Positions 27,791 to 37,385 of a stretch of 64,000 nt of DNA are shown one piece after another. The position numbers and the translations under genes are program-made. The notes beneath the pieces were generated by a model, which worked only from the letters and a program-made list of their open reading frames with translations, was not told where the DNA came from and made no database searches. Origin of the DNA: Xenorhabdus miraniensis (lineage in GTDB: Bacteria > Pseudomonadota > Gammaproteobacteria > Enterobacterales > Enterobacteriaceae); assembly GCF_002632615.1 (NCBI RefSeq), contig NZ_NITZ01000002.1:25182-89181 (forward strand), given 5' to 3'. How positions within the stretch are numbered: the stretch's first letter is position 1; each line of letters starts with the position of its first letter.

Positions 27791-29410
27791 ATGAGCGTTA
27801 CAGGCATTACTGAGCAGGAACTTGCGGTTTATGGTATTCGTGGTGTTAGTGAAATTGTTTATAACCCAAGTTATGAATTGTTATTCTCTGAAGAAACCCA
27901 ATCCTCGCTACAGGGATATGAGCGCGGCACGCTCACTAATCTTGGTGCTGTCGCAGTAGATACAGGTATTTTTACAGGACGTTCCCCGAAAGATAAATAC
28001 ATTGTCCGTGATGATGTTACTCGCGATACCGTATGGTGGGCTGATCAGGGTAAAGGTAAAAATGATAACAAACCGCTCAGTCAGGAAACCTGGTCTCATC
28101 TCAAGGGGTTAGTTACTCAACAACTTTCAGGCAAACGTTTGTTTGTTGTGGATACTTTCTGCGGAGCCAATGAAGATACGCGCCTGAAAGTGCGTTTTAT
28201 CACCGAAGTTGCCTGGCAGGCTCATTTCGTGAAAAACATGTTTATCCGCCCATCCGATGAAGAACTGGTCGGTTTCACGCCTGATTTTATTGTGATGAAT
28301 GGCGCCAAGTGCACGAACTCACAGTGGAAAGAGCAAGGGCTGAATTCTGAGAACTTTGTTGCTTTTAACCTGACAGAGCGTATGCAGTTAATCGGTGGTA
28401 CTTGGTACGGCGGGGAAATGAAAAAAGGGATGTTCTCAATGATGAACTACCTGCTGCCACTGAAAGGTATTGCTTCCATGCACTGCTCTGCCAATGTGGG
28501 TGAAAAAGGCGATGTCGCTATTTTCTTTGGGCTTTCTGGTACTGGCAAAACAACACTTTCCACTGATCCGAAACGTAAATTGATCGGTGATGATGAACAT
28601 GGCTGGGATGATGACGGCGTGTTTAACTTTGAAGGTGGTTGCTATGCGAAAACCATCAACTTGTCCAAAGAAGCCGAGCCGGATATCTATCACGCTATTC
28701 GCCGTGATGCCTTGCTGGAGAACGTCACAGTGTTGGCAGATGGCACGGTTGATTTTAATGATGGCTCTAAGACAGAAAATACCCGCGTCTCTTATCCTAT
28801 CTATCACATTGACAACATCGTTAAGCCCGTATCAAAAGCAGGACATGCGACTAAAGTGATTTTCCTGACAGCAGATGCTTTTGGTGTGCTGCCTCCGGTT
28901 TCCCGACTGACTCCAGAGCAGACGCAATATCACTTCCTGTCAGGTTTTACCGCGAAATTGGCGGGAACTGAACGTGGTGTGACGGAACCAACACCCACTT
29001 TCTCTGCTTGCTTCGGTGCGGCATTCCTGTCACTGCATCCGACTCAATATGCAGAAGTGCTGGTTAAGCGCATGCAGGCATCGGGCGCGAAAGCTTATCT
29101 GGTCAACACTGGCTGGAATGGTACAGGCAAACGTATTTCTATCAAAGATACCCGTGCGATTATCGATGCTATCTTAAGTGGTGACATTGAAGACACAGAT
29201 ACCATTGAACTGCCGATTTTTGATTTGACGGTTCCAACTTCATTGCCGGGTGTCGATACCGGTATTCTTGATCCACGCAACACCTACGCGGATAAATCCG
29301 AATGGGAAGTTAAGGCGAAAGATCTGGCACAGCGCTTTGTCGACAACTTCGATAAATATACTGATACCGCTGCGGGAGCCGCGCTGGTGAAGGCTGGCCC
29401 TAAACTGTAA
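27791..29410 (+). CDS. pckA: Phosphoenolpyruvate carboxykinase (ATP)
   Basis: Gluconeogenic enzyme converting oxaloacetate and ATP to PEP, CO2 and ADP. The 539-residue product has the kinase-1a P-loop [11 protein letters not shown] (near residue 247), the Mg/Mn-binding LIGDDEHGW, and the oxaloacetate-binding GRSPKDKY near the N terminus. Length and order after hslO match Enterobacterales. AGGAGC precedes the ATG and a strong terminator follows, so it is monocistronic. Confidence 0.97.
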   Translation: MSVTGITEQELAVYGIRGVSEIVYNPSYELLFSEETQSSLQGYERGTLTNLGAVAVDTGIFTGRSPKDKYIVRDDVTRDTVWWADQGKGKNDNKPLSQETWSHLKGLVTQQLSGKRLFVVDTFCGANEDTRLKVRFITEVAWQAHFVKNMFIRPSDEELVGFTPDFIVMNGAKCTNSQWKEQGLNSENFVAFNLTERMQLIGGTWYGGEMKKGMFSMMNYLLPLKGIASMHCSANVGEKGDVAIFFGLSGTGKTTLSTDPKRKLIGDDEHGWDDDGVFNFEGGCYAKTINLSKEAEPDIYHAIRRDALLENVTVLADGTVDFNDGSKTENTRVSYPIYHIDNIVKPVSKAGHATKVIFLTADAFGVLPPVSRLTPEQTQYHFLSGFTAKLAGTERGVTEPTPTFSACFGAAFLSLHPTQYAEVLVKRMQASGAKAYLVNTGWNGTGKRISIKDTRAIIDAILSGDIEDTDTIELPIFDLTVPTSLPGVDTGILDPRNTYADKSEWEVKAKDLAQRFVDNFDKYTDTAAGAALVKAGPKL

Positions 29411-29435
29411 ATTCTGTTTAAAAGCTATTCCTATG

Positions 29436-29470
29436 AAAGAACCCTATCCGGCTGGATAGGGTTCTTTCTT
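29436..29470 (+). terminator. pckA terminator
   Basis: AAAGAACCCTATCC-GGCT-GGATAGGGTTCTTT, a 14-base perfect stem with a T-rich tail, 26 bases after the stop. Confidence 0.93.
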
Positions 29471-29525
29471 AAGTGATATTTTTCAATTCGATACAGGGAC
29501 AAAACATAAAATTAAAACGCTGGCA

Positions 29526-30221
29526 TCAATGGGATGGCATATCGAACAGCAGAATCTCACTTTCTTGGCTGGCAGTTAATTGAAGAAGGGATTCATCCCA
29601 GATAGCGACACCATCGCTGGTGGTAGCCAGCGTTCCATTGATCATCACTTCGCCCCGAACAACCTGAATCCAGATTTTTCGTGCTTTTTCCATAGGATAT
29701 TCCCCCTCTTCGCCGTTTTTAAATGCCCAACGCCATAACATCATATCCTGAAAAACTTGCAGGGAACCCGCACGGGCATCAGGAGAAAGGACTAGCTGGC
29801 GGCCTTCAACAGTCTCAAAACGGCGCTGTTCATAACGGGGAGTGAGTCCTGCTTTATCTGGCATGATCCAGATTTGGTAAAGATGTAATTGGTTATCATG
29901 ATGTGGGTTAAATTCTGAATGACGAATGCCGGTTCCTGCACTCATAATTTGGAATTCTCCCGCCGGCACTTGCCCCTGATTTCCCATGCTGTCTTGATGT
30001 TCTACAGTTCCGGACAGCACATAGGTTAATATTTCCATATCCTTATGAGGATGCGTGCCGAATCCCTGACCCGCATCAATAACATCTTCATTAATGACTC
30101 TGAGAACGGAAAATCCCATGAAATTTGCATCGTAATAGTTGGCAAATGAAAAAGTGTGCCAACTGTCCAGCCAACCATGATTGGCATGGCCTCGTTCTGA
30201 AGCGCGACGTAAGTAGATCAT
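29526..30221 (-). CDS. yhhW: Pirin-like quercetinase YhhW
   Basis: Bicupin of the pirin family; E. coli YhhW has quercetin 2,3-dioxygenase activity in vitro, with unknown physiological role. Metal ligands lie in GTHPHKDMEILTYVL and EHQDSMG of the first cupin. The ATG at 30221 (MIYLRRASERGH) is preferred over the in-frame TTG at 30227 since it matches the family N terminus and has GAGGGA upstream; it gives 231 residues. The promoter region overlaps the first copy of a duplicated noncoding sequence. Confidence 0.93.
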   Translation of the reverse strand: MIYLRRASERGHANHGWLDSWHTFSFANYYDANFMGFSVLRVINEDVIDAGQGFGTHPHKDMEILTYVLSGTVEHQDSMGNQGQVPAGEFQIMSAGTGIRHSEFNPHHDNQLHLYQIWIMPDKAGLTPRYEQRRFETVEGRQLVLSPDARAGSLQVFQDMMLWRWAFKNGEEGEYPMEKARKIWIQVVRGEVMINGTLATTSDGVAIWDESLLQLTASQESEILLFDMPSH

Positions 30222-30240
30222 TTTCAAAATCCCTCAATGT

Positions 30241-30380
30241 TTTTTGTAGTCTAGTTGAAGGTCTGAAATATAAAAGATTAGAAATTTAACCTTAGAGTTC
30301 AAAAAGTTTGAATAATAAATGAGAGAATGGTGAGTAAAAAAAGAAGCCAACCAACATCAAGTTGGCTTATAAAATAAACT
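30241..30380. repeat. Flanking duplicated sequence, copy 1
   Basis: Contains TGTAGTCTAGTTG near 30246 and, after a gap, ATAATAAATGAGAGAATGG then AAGCCAAC...GTTGGCTTATAAAA. The same blocks in the same order recur at 32511-32616 on the other side of the AlbA_2-type gene. The second copy has a shorter gap and several base changes. Confidence 0.8.
30335..30368 (-). terminator. Minus-strand terminator, copy 1
   Basis: AAGCCAAC and GTTGGCTT (30344-30351, 30361-30368) form a stem; reading the minus strand it leads into a run of seven T broken by one C. It faces transcription coming from beyond 30380, though no minus-strand gene now lies directly upstream of it. Confidence 0.65.
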
Positions 30381-30462
30381 AAGTACCTCTTTTCACTGCA
30401 TTTGGTTGTTGGTAAGTTAGCTCTGCTTCCCTATATCAGGAGACAATATTTAGGAGCCATCA

Positions 30463-32475
30463 ATGTTTCATGTTAATGATCTGATTGACTTACAGACGCT
30501 GTTTGAATCGGCAGAGCTGGAATTTAAATTGGCTCAAGGAAAAGATGGGAAAGGCAAATTACCGGATGATTTCTGGCCTACCTACAGTGCCATGGCCAAT
30601 AGCCGTGGTGGGTTTGTGGTGTTGGGCGTGCGGGAGAAGAGTGGTAAATTTACCATATCTGGATTAGACAATCCGGAAAAGGTGAAACAGGAACTATTTA
30701 ATGGTCTGAATAATCCACAGTTGGTGAATGTTAATTTATTGACGGATCAACAAGCCAACATTGTTGAATTAGATGGTAAACAAATATTAGTGATTGAAAT
30801 ACCTCCCGCCCGCCGTGAAAAAAAGCCAGTTTTCCTTAAAAATCAACCAATGAAATACACCTATATTCGCTTACATGAAGGTGATCGGATTTGTTCTGAA
30901 GAGCAAGTGAAGCGAATGATGGTCGAGCAATTGGAAGATAGTCGTGACAACAGGGTCCTCCAACATTTTGATCTGAATGATATCAATATCGAAAGCTTAC
31001 AGATTTATCGTCAGTTATTGTCTGTTTCCAGGCCAACACATCCAGCTCTGGAACTAAATCACTTTGATTTTTTACGTAGCATTGGAGGCTGGCGTAAGGA
31101 TAGACAAACGGGTCAGGAAGGTATGACTCTGGCGGGTATTTTAATGTTTGGTACATGGGAAGCAATTCAAGATGCGGCACCTAATTACTTTGTAGATTAT
31201 CAGGAACGTCCAGAAGCTAGAACTGAGCGCCGTTGGATAGATCGTATCTGCCCGGATGGAACTTGGTCTGGTAATGTGTTTGACTTCTACCGCCGTACTT
31301 ATCGTAAGTTAATTGCTGACTTGAAGATCCCGTTTGAGCTTAAAAATGGAATTCGTCAAGACGAAACCCAAATTCATACTGCATTACGTGAAGCTCTGGT
31401 TAATGCCCTGGTTCACGCTGATTATACAGGTCGCTTATCTATTTTGGTGGTTAAACGTCCCGATTTGTTTGGCTTTCGTAATCCTGGCTTAATGCGTATT
31501 CCTCCTGAGCAAGCAATTAAGGGATACGAAAGTGATTGTCGTAATAGATTGATGCACCAGATGTTTTTGATGATTGGAGCGGGTGAACGTTCAGGATCTG
31601 GTATTCCTAAAATTTATAGTGGTTGGAAGTGGGCTAACTGGCGAGTGCCAAGATTGCATGAAAAAACAGAACCGGAACAAACTCTATTAGAACTTTCTAT
31701 TGGCAGTCTGGTTTCTGAAGAAACTGCATCATTATTGCACCAAAAATTTGGTGATGGAGTGGAGAAACTCAATGAATTGGAACGCAGTATAGTGATCACC
31801 GCGGCAGTTGAAGGTTGGGTAGATCACGAGCGAGCTTGCCAATTAACTAGCTTACACTCCCGCGAGGTGACATTGGCGTTACCCAAATTAGTTGAGCGTG
31901 GTTTTCTTATTCCACATGGTGAGAAGCGCGATAAATCTTACACTCTACCTGGAATGGAGTTACTTTCCCCAGATGATGTGTTTGATGCTAATCCGTTATC
32001 TTCTAAATCGATCATTACGGATAATGGAAAAATGATCACGGATAACGAAAAAATGATCACGGATAACGAAAAATTGATCACGGATAACGGAAAAATGATC
32101 ACGGATAACGTTGTTGGCTTAACGGAAAGTAGTCAAGGCCGCGATGAGATGGGTCGTTTTGTTACAACCAAACTGGCTCACCCTTACATTGATGATTTTT
32201 CTTTATTAAATACAGTGTTACAGAATAAATTAAAGGATATTGCTCAACCTGCCAGAGAGAAGAAACGTCTGCCTAATGAGATGATGGATTCCATTGTGTT
32301 GGAGCTATGTAAAGGGCATTTTATACCTCTTAATGTCATTGCTATGTTAGTTGACCGCACACCACAAAATGTTCGTGAAAAGCAGTTATCGCCATTGGTT
32401 GAGCAAGGAAAGTTGAGAATTGCTTTTCCCCATGTGAAACGTCATAAAAAACAAGGTTATATCACCAATAATTAG
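30463..32475 (+). CDS. AlbA_2 / HATPase_c_4-type ATP-binding regulator
   Basis: A 670-residue protein of the RecG-like 'ATP-binding transcriptional regulator' type. An N-terminal Schlafen AlbA_2 domain (about residues 10-145) includes ESAELEFKLA, NSRGGFVVLGV and YTYIRLHEGDR. A GHKL-like ATPase region (about 300-400) has the N-box EALVNALVHADY and SGSGIPKI. Then come a winged-helix region (~440-500), a linker with four and a half MITDNxK heptads, and a C-terminal helix-turn-helix-like segment. Relatives are often orphan genes linked to stress control or phage defence; the function here is unknown. Two copies of a noncoding block bracket it. Confidence 0.75.
   Translation: MFHVNDLIDLQTLFESAELEFKLAQGKDGKGKLPDDFWPTYSAMANSRGGFVVLGVREKSGKFTISGLDNPEKVKQELFNGLNNPQLVNVNLLTDQQANIVELDGKQILVIEIPPARREKKPVFLKNQPMKYTYIRLHEGDRICSEEQVKRMMVEQLEDSRDNRVLQHFDLNDINIESLQIYRQLLSVSRPTHPALELNHFDFLRSIGGWRKDRQTGQEGMTLAGILMFGTWEAIQDAAPNYFVDYQERPEARTERRWIDRICPDGTWSGNVFDFYRRTYRKLIADLKIPFELKNGIRQDETQIHTALREALVNALVHADYTGRLSILVVKRPDLFGFRNPGLMRIPPEQAIKGYESDCRNRLMHQMFLMIGAGERSGSGIPKIYSGWKWANWRVPRLHEKTEPEQTLLELSIGSLVSEETASLLHQKFGDGVEKLNELERSIVITAAVEGWVDHERACQLTSLHSREVTLALPKLVERGFLIPHGEKRDKSYTLPGMELLSPDDVFDANPLSSKSIITDNGKMITDNEKMITDNEKLITDNGKMITDNVVGLTESSQGRDEMGRFVTTKLAHPYIDDFSLLNTVLQNKLKDIAQPAREKKRLPNEMMDSIVLELCKGHFIPLNVIAMLVDRTPQNVREKQLSPLVEQGKLRIAFPHVKRHKKQGYITNN
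32014..32109 (+). repeat. 21-base in-frame tandem repeat
   Basis: Four full 21-base units (starts 32014, 32035, 32056, 32077) and a partial fifth, each ATCACGGATAACGAAAAAATG or a close variant. They encode the heptad ITDNEKM in the linker of the AlbA_2-type protein. The first unit is the most diverged at third positions. Confidence 0.95.
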
Positions 32476-32510
32476 TTTGGCGATTGGATTGTTAGAACTC
32501 ACGGCTTTGG

Positions 32511-32616
32511 TTTCTGTAGTCTAGTTGGAAGAAGGAAGGGTAAGAGCTCTCATAATAAATGAGAGAATAGTGAGCAAAAAAAAAGCCAGCAATAAGCTGG
32601 CTTATAAAAAGTAAAC
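32511..32616. repeat. Flanking duplicated sequence, copy 2
   Basis: Second copy of the block at 30241-30380: TGTAGTCTAGTTGGAAG, then ATAATAAATGAGAGAATAG, a poly-A run, and AAGCCAGC...GCTGGCTTATAAAA. The terminator arms have changed in a compensating way (CCAAC/GTTGG became CCAGC/GCTGG), so the hairpin is kept. Confidence 0.8.
32576..32603 (-). terminator. Terminator of the lux-like operon (copy 2)
   Basis: AAGCCAGC-AATAA-GCTGGCTT; on the minus strand it ends in nine T. It lies about 150 bases beyond the acetyltransferase stop and should end the four-gene operon. Confidence 0.8.
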
Positions 32617-32749
32617 ACTGGAAGCAATGTGAGCAATGTCGTACTTTCACATGGACCCTGAAGGTGGTGCACTGAAAGTGTTAAGAATGATAATCGTTCT
32701 CAATATCACTTGTAAAGTGTTTTTTTAATCAAATTTAGGATGCGTTTAT

Positions 32750-33676
32750 CTATGCCCCTAATTCCATTTGATAGAGATGCTGGGTTCCTGAGTCATGAAA
32801 CTGATATGGCGCTAGCTGATAGCCTCTTAGCCATAGTAAAAACCACCCATCACGTGTATCGGGGCATAATCCTGCGAAACGGAAGCCCCCTTTTTTGAGC
32901 TGTGGATACAATTCCAGAGATTTTTCACACGCAGGCAGTTTTAAATAGATTAACTGTCCGGTTGGAAAATCGATAACTTCCGATAAAAAATCAGAATGAA
33001 CCTCATAGAGCGTGATCTCCAAACGTCGACCGGATTTTTTAATGGTAAACGGCTCCGAGGTAAGGGCACGACGATAGGCTTGTTTCGCACTTGGGGATGA
33101 TTCACCCACATATTGGCTTATCTGGGTAACCCAGTTCTGCCAGGGTTGTGGCCAGTTCAGTTTAGGTAATGGCAACGACTTAAGCGGCAAAATGCCCTGA
33201 ACGATACTTTCAGGCTCAGGCAGCCCGAATGGTGAATCGACATAATCCAGCATCAGGGCTGTCGAATAAAAGCCTAAGTTCCGGGCGATATACTGGCTTT
33301 TCGGATGTGAACATACCTGTTTTATCGTCAATAAATTATAACTTAGCTCTTTCGCATAGCGGCATAAATAGCTGCCCAGAGACTTAGCCACACCATAGCC
33401 CTGAAAATTGGGATCTACGGCGATGAGTGCAAGTTCTGCATGGTTTTGCTGCACCGCATCTTTAACCAGCGCAGCATGACCGATGAACCGCCCTTGATGG
33501 AACGCTAAGGCAGAATACCATTGCCCCGTGGCCTGATTATCATCAATGAGCCTTGGCAGATAAATATCAGGATAGACATACGAGTCGCCGTAGACTTCAC
33601 GGAATAATTGGCTGATCTTTTTATCATCACCCGATTGGTAACTTCTAAGCTGAATAGCGGAAGGGAAGATAGTCAT
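32750..33676 (-). CDS. GNAT acetyltransferase of the peptide-aldehyde operon
   Basis: A 308-residue GNAT protein. The acetyl-CoA motif ALIAVDPNFQGYGVAKSLGS lies around residues 85-105, and the C-terminal half (about 170-308) is an extra domain not found in minimal GNATs. The start is the ATG at 33676 with AAAGG nine bases upstream; a TTG at 33685 also fits. It is last in a four-gene operon with two separate ligases and a reductase-ligase fusion. In a leupeptin-like pathway it would acetylate the first leucine; this role is inferred from context, not from a substrate motif. Confidence 0.75.
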   Translation of the reverse strand: MTIFPSAIQLRSYQSGDDKKISQLFREVYGDSYVYPDIYLPRLIDDNQATGQWYSALAFHQGRFIGHAALVKDAVQQNHAELALIAVDPNFQGYGVAKSLGSYLCRYAKELSYNLLTIKQVCSHPKSQYIARNLGFYSTALMLDYVDSPFGLPEPESIVQGILPLKSLPLPKLNWPQPWQNWVTQISQYVGESSPSAKQAYRRALTSEPFTIKKSGRRLEITLYEVHSDFLSEVIDFPTGQLIYLKLPACEKSLELYPQLKKGGFRFAGLCPDTRDGWFLLWLRGYQLAPYQFHDSGTQHLYQMELGA

Positions 33677-33688
33677 CGATTTCAACCT

Positions 33689-34948
33689 TTAGTTATAACT
33701 ACGCAGATCCACAACTCGCTGCAATTTTCCCGATCGTGGGTGCGTATACATACCATCAATATTGGTTTGCACAATCTCCAACATATTTTGATGTATGTTG
33801 GCCTCAGCCAGATTAGGAAAAGCCGTTAGTACCCTATGGCGTATCTTGTCGGTATCGACAGTTTGAAGGCTTGCCACCAACAGTCTGATTTTGTCTTCCC
33901 CTGCCTGCTGACTTAGCTCTAGTTGCCAGGCCAGAAGCTCCGTTTGCTGCGACAGTTGTGCGGCTAAATCATCAGGGAACAATGAAAGTGTGCCAAACCG
34001 GATACGGTAGCCTTGATTGGCACGCCCTCGCAGGGCGAACTTGCGGTGCATCTGTTCTGGCTCACACCAGCAAGCCATATCACCAGTCGGATAGCGGATC
34101 ACTGGCATGAGTTTTCGTTGTAGATTGGTGACAACGAGCAGGCCGCATTTACCCGGAGTCGTAATTGGTTGATGAGTAATTTCATCCACGATTTCGATAA
34201 TTGTGTCTTCTTCAAATACCCGGTGTTCTCCTTGCTGACACTCAGGATCAGCAAAGCCGATCAAGCCGGCATCAACGCTGGCACAGCCTATTGATCCCAA
34301 ACGCGCATTAGGAAAAACCTGCTGTATGATAGCTATCTGTGAATCAAACAGGCTCTCCCCACCGTACAAAATGGTCTCCACCATCGGCAATATTTGTCCC
34401 GTATCTTTCAGATAGTGGGCAAGGCGGATTAACTGAACGGGTACACCCGCCAGCACATTGATGTTATGCAGTTGAATATTGTTAACCAGCAAATCATCTT
34501 CAACCTTGCAGGTAAAAGGATATTCCAATATGGGGAGTGACGAATTTGACAATGCGCCGTGGATAAATATGAAGCTGGTATACAGATCGCCAGCAAAAAA
34601 CAGGTTGGCTACACGATCCCCGGCCTTCAACTGGCGGGCAATACCTTGCCCAAAGGCGTGAATAAATGCTTTCCACTCTTGTTGACTGAAAACTGACAAC
34701 CGCCCATCGCTGGTTGAGCCACCCGTTTTATATACATGACCGCCTGCCAGTGGGGCCGTCAGCACCGGCCATGTCTGTAAGTCGTTTGAATGTGCCCAGT
34801 AATCACTGGGCTCCACAAGTGGCAAATCTTTCAATGCCCAGTTCTCGGGAATGGACTGGTAGAGTGCTTTGTAATAAGCAGAATGCTCGCGTGCATGTTG
34901 GAGCAAATCAATTAATGCTGTTCTGGTCATCATCTGAATTTTACTCAC
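33689..34948 (-). CDS. Stand-alone adenylating ligase (LuxE/PaaK-like)
   Basis: A 419-residue member of the AMP-forming ligase superfamily in the PaaK/coenzyme F390 synthetase/LuxE branch. ATP loop TGGSTSDG is at residues 75-82, YGGESL is about residue 190, and RYPTGDMACW is the later adenylate-contacting motif. There is no carrier-protein domain, so it is a free-standing ligase. The start is GTG directly after the upstream TAA stop, meaning translation is coupled; an ATG five codons on is possible. In the operon it is a candidate to activate an amino or acyl-amino acid and join it to the next unit. Confidence 0.8.
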   Translation of the reverse strand: MSKIQMMTRTALIDLLQHAREHSAYYKALYQSIPENWALKDLPLVEPSDYWAHSNDLQTWPVLTAPLAGGHVYKTGGSTSDGRLSVFSQQEWKAFIHAFGQGIARQLKAGDRVANLFFAGDLYTSFIFIHGALSNSSLPILEYPFTCKVEDDLLVNNIQLHNINVLAGVPVQLIRLAHYLKDTGQILPMVETILYGGESLFDSQIAIIQQVFPNARLGSIGCASVDAGLIGFADPECQQGEHRVFEEDTIIEIVDEITHQPITTPGKCGLLVVTNLQRKLMPVIRYPTGDMACWCEPEQMHRKFALRGRANQGYRIRFGTLSLFPDDLAAQLSQQTELLAWQLELSQQAGEDKIRLLVASLQTVDTDKIRHRVLTAFPNLAEANIHQNMLEIVQTNIDGMYTHPRSGKLQRVVDLRSYN

Positions 34949-37384
34949 TTAATATTTACGCAAGTCAATGAATAATGGTGATTTTCCGCTATGAGTATTT
35001 TGGCGAAATTGAGTAGCGGGTGTGGAAATAACATCTAAATTCAGTAGGTTTCCATTAACCACTTCGGCGAGTTTTGCATCCTGTAATAAACGCTGGCGCA
35101 CTACTGCTGGCTCGGAACCATCAACCAATAGCTGAATGCTATCGACGCCGTGACTGTCATGCTCGATTATCCATTGCACGGGTAAGCCCAGTTGTTGAGA
35201 CAAATCTGTCAGATTGACGAAAATGCTACCCACACGTAACAAAGCACCACTGCGTCCCATCAACCGGAAGCGGGGGGAAGAAAGGCCACAAGAACAGGGT
35301 TGATTGATCCAGCAACCGAGATCGCCTAAATCATAACGTTGGACAGGTTGTGCCTCACGATGCAGGGAAGTAAATACCAGGCGGCCTGTTTCACCATCAG
35401 CGACGGGTTGATCATTATCGACATTGAGGATTTCCAGCCATTGGGTATCGGCCATTAAATGGAAAACACCGTCCTCGCTGGCGGCACATCCATGACCTAC
35501 AGGGCCGGCATCCACTGTACCGTAGATGGTTGAACGTATCAGGGTAACGCCAAAGCCGGCCAGGAAATGCCGCTGGCTCATATTCAGGTGTTCACCACCC
35601 AAAAATAGCTTACGAATACCGCCATATTGACGCAGTTTGGCTTCCTCGTTCAGGAATAACCGATGCAGTGTGCTTGGCATTCCCACCAGCGTATTAATAC
35701 GTTGTTGTACGATGAAATCGGCGATTTCACGGAAATCATTATCAACAGGGCCACCCATTGGATATTGGGCTACTCCCAATTTATCCAGAATGGTGAAAAA
35801 GCTCATCATGCCGCCGTACAATTTTCCGCCATACAACAGATTCATCACCCGGTCAGTCGCGGGTTCAAGTCCAGAAGCGAATACGCCATCGGCTGCGGCC
35901 TGCATTTGTCGGTGATAATCCTGATAGCTATATGCAGCCAGTTTAGGCTCACCACTACTGCCACCGCTGAGGAAAAACAGGCGGGATTTTTCATTCGGAA
36001 CCAGCGCATGAAAATCGGCTTTATTCATGACAGGCAGATTTTCCAGCCCATTTGGACGCGATGGAGAAATATCAAGATGGGCGCAGCCTGCCATTAAATC
36101 AGGGGCCAGACTGACCGAGACTCGTTTAGTCAGGCGCGATAGTGCATAAACGCCATCGTGCGGCTCACCGCTATAGCCATCATGCATTTGACCCGCCGGC
36201 GTGATACGGCTAATACCTGCTGCGATCAGCGCATGGCTCATCTCGGCTATTGATTCCTGACGCGTCATCAACGCACAGGTTTGCAGGTGATTACGCCAAG
36301 GTTGCAAAATAGAACACAGGCGTTGGTGTGGCGCCGGGCGTACCTGCAATGTGCGGAACAGAGGGGACGCAGCCAGTTCTTCTTCGTGTCGCCAGATCAC
36401 CCGCCATCCGTCGGCTTGCCAGACTTCGCCGTTTACCTGCGTAAAAGAGAGATCGAGTTGTTGAAAAGCAGTTTGGGTTGTAATTTCAGCGGCTTCCTGA
36501 ATATCCGGTTTTAATGCCGGATGTAACCCGGAACGACGTTGCAGGGCGGCGGCCATGCGTTGTCCGACATGCTGTAAAACGTTTGGATCATCACTATCGA
36601 CCAGCAGACATTGCGGACTGGAACAGGCTTGCTGATCAAAACGACAAATATCATCAGCCAATACATCTAAAAGGGTATCATCAATAACTTCTGGGCTTAG
36701 CCAGGCAAAACTGATGCGGTGTCCCCAATCTATCCAACGGCAACCTGTCGGTAATTGGGATCGTATAGATGCCAGAGAATAATTGCCTCCCCAGGCAGAA
36801 ACAGCATCAGCCTGATTCAGTAATTCTGCCAGTTGTGTTACGGGCAAGGGTAATACTGCAACCCGATCAGCTAAATCACCTGAAATATCGTGTGCTAAGA
36901 ATTCCGCTAACAGTTGCGCGCTAAAACCATTATCGCTGCTGCTGGGACGCAGCCAGTTGATATTTCCGACCAACAGACTTTCGATAACAGCCATAAAAGG
37001 CAGTAGTGCAGCATTGGAGGGAGTAATATGGACGACCAATCCCAGGGGTTTCCAAGCCTCATAGCGATTCTGGTCATAATCGAATCGACGCAGTGAAAAG
37101 GCATTTTTTCCAAGTTCCCGCTCCAGCTTGGTTTCTAACGCCTGACGTTGGCAGAATGTACTAAGTGTTTTTCGGGTTTGCGCATCAAACAGGGGATGAT
37201 CATCCAGATTGGACAGATAATCTGCGAAACGTTGTGCACAATCCAGCACTTGCCCGGAAGTATGAGGACGAGCCAGCAACTCAGGTAGCCGCTCACGTAA
37301 TTTTGCGATGTTTTGACCTGCCAGTGGCACTGGAGATATTGGCGTATTCATTGAACTTACGGAAATTGTATTTACGGAAGACAT
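34949..37384 (-). CDS. LuxC-type reductase fused to adenylating ligase
   Basis: An 811-residue two-domain protein. Residues ~20-430 are a LuxC-type acyl reductase: GLVVHITPSNA (115-125) and QQACSSPQ at 251-258, with Cys254 as the expected acyl-thioester nucleophile; NADPH would reduce the acyl group to an aldehyde. Residues ~450-811 are a PaaK/LuxE-like adenylating domain with FLSGGSSGEPK (471-481), STIYGTVDAG and RYDLGDLGCW. LuxC and LuxE are separate in bioluminescence operons, so the fusion suggests direct hand-over from activated acid to aldehyde. It begins one base after the upstream gene ends and runs directly into the next ligase gene. Confidence 0.88.
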   Translation of the reverse strand: MSSVNTISVSSMNTPISPVPLAGQNIAKLRERLPELLARPHTSGQVLDCAQRFADYLSNLDDHPLFDAQTRKTLSTFCQRQALETKLERELGKNAFSLRRFDYDQNRYEAWKPLGLVVHITPSNAALLPFMAVIESLLVGNINWLRPSSSDNGFSAQLLAEFLAHDISGDLADRVAVLPLPVTQLAELLNQADAVSAWGGNYSLASIRSQLPTGCRWIDWGHRISFAWLSPEVIDDTLLDVLADDICRFDQQACSSPQCLLVDSDDPNVLQHVGQRMAAALQRRSGLHPALKPDIQEAAEITTQTAFQQLDLSFTQVNGEVWQADGWRVIWRHEEELAASPLFRTLQVRPAPHQRLCSILQPWRNHLQTCALMTRQESIAEMSHALIAAGISRITPAGQMHDGYSGEPHDGVYALSRLTKRVSVSLAPDLMAGCAHLDISPSRPNGLENLPVMNKADFHALVPNEKSRLFFLSGGSSGEPKLAAYSYQDYHRQMQAAADGVFASGLEPATDRVMNLLYGGKLYGGMMSFFTILDKLGVAQYPMGGPVDNDFREIADFIVQQRINTLVGMPSTLHRLFLNEEAKLRQYGGIRKLFLGGEHLNMSQRHFLAGFGVTLIRSTIYGTVDAGPVGHGCAASEDGVFHLMADTQWLEILNVDNDQPVADGETGRLVFTSLHREAQPVQRYDLGDLGCWINQPCSCGLSSPRFRLMGRSGALLRVGSIFVNLTDLSQQLGLPVQWIIEHDSHGVDSIQLLVDGSEPAVVRQRLLQDAKLAEVVNGNLLNLDVISTPATQFRQNTHSGKSPLFIDLRKY

Positions 37385-37385
37385 A

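Noticed and set aside
32014..32109. CRISPR array
   Set aside because: The repeats are contiguous 21-base coding units without spacers, inside one open frame.
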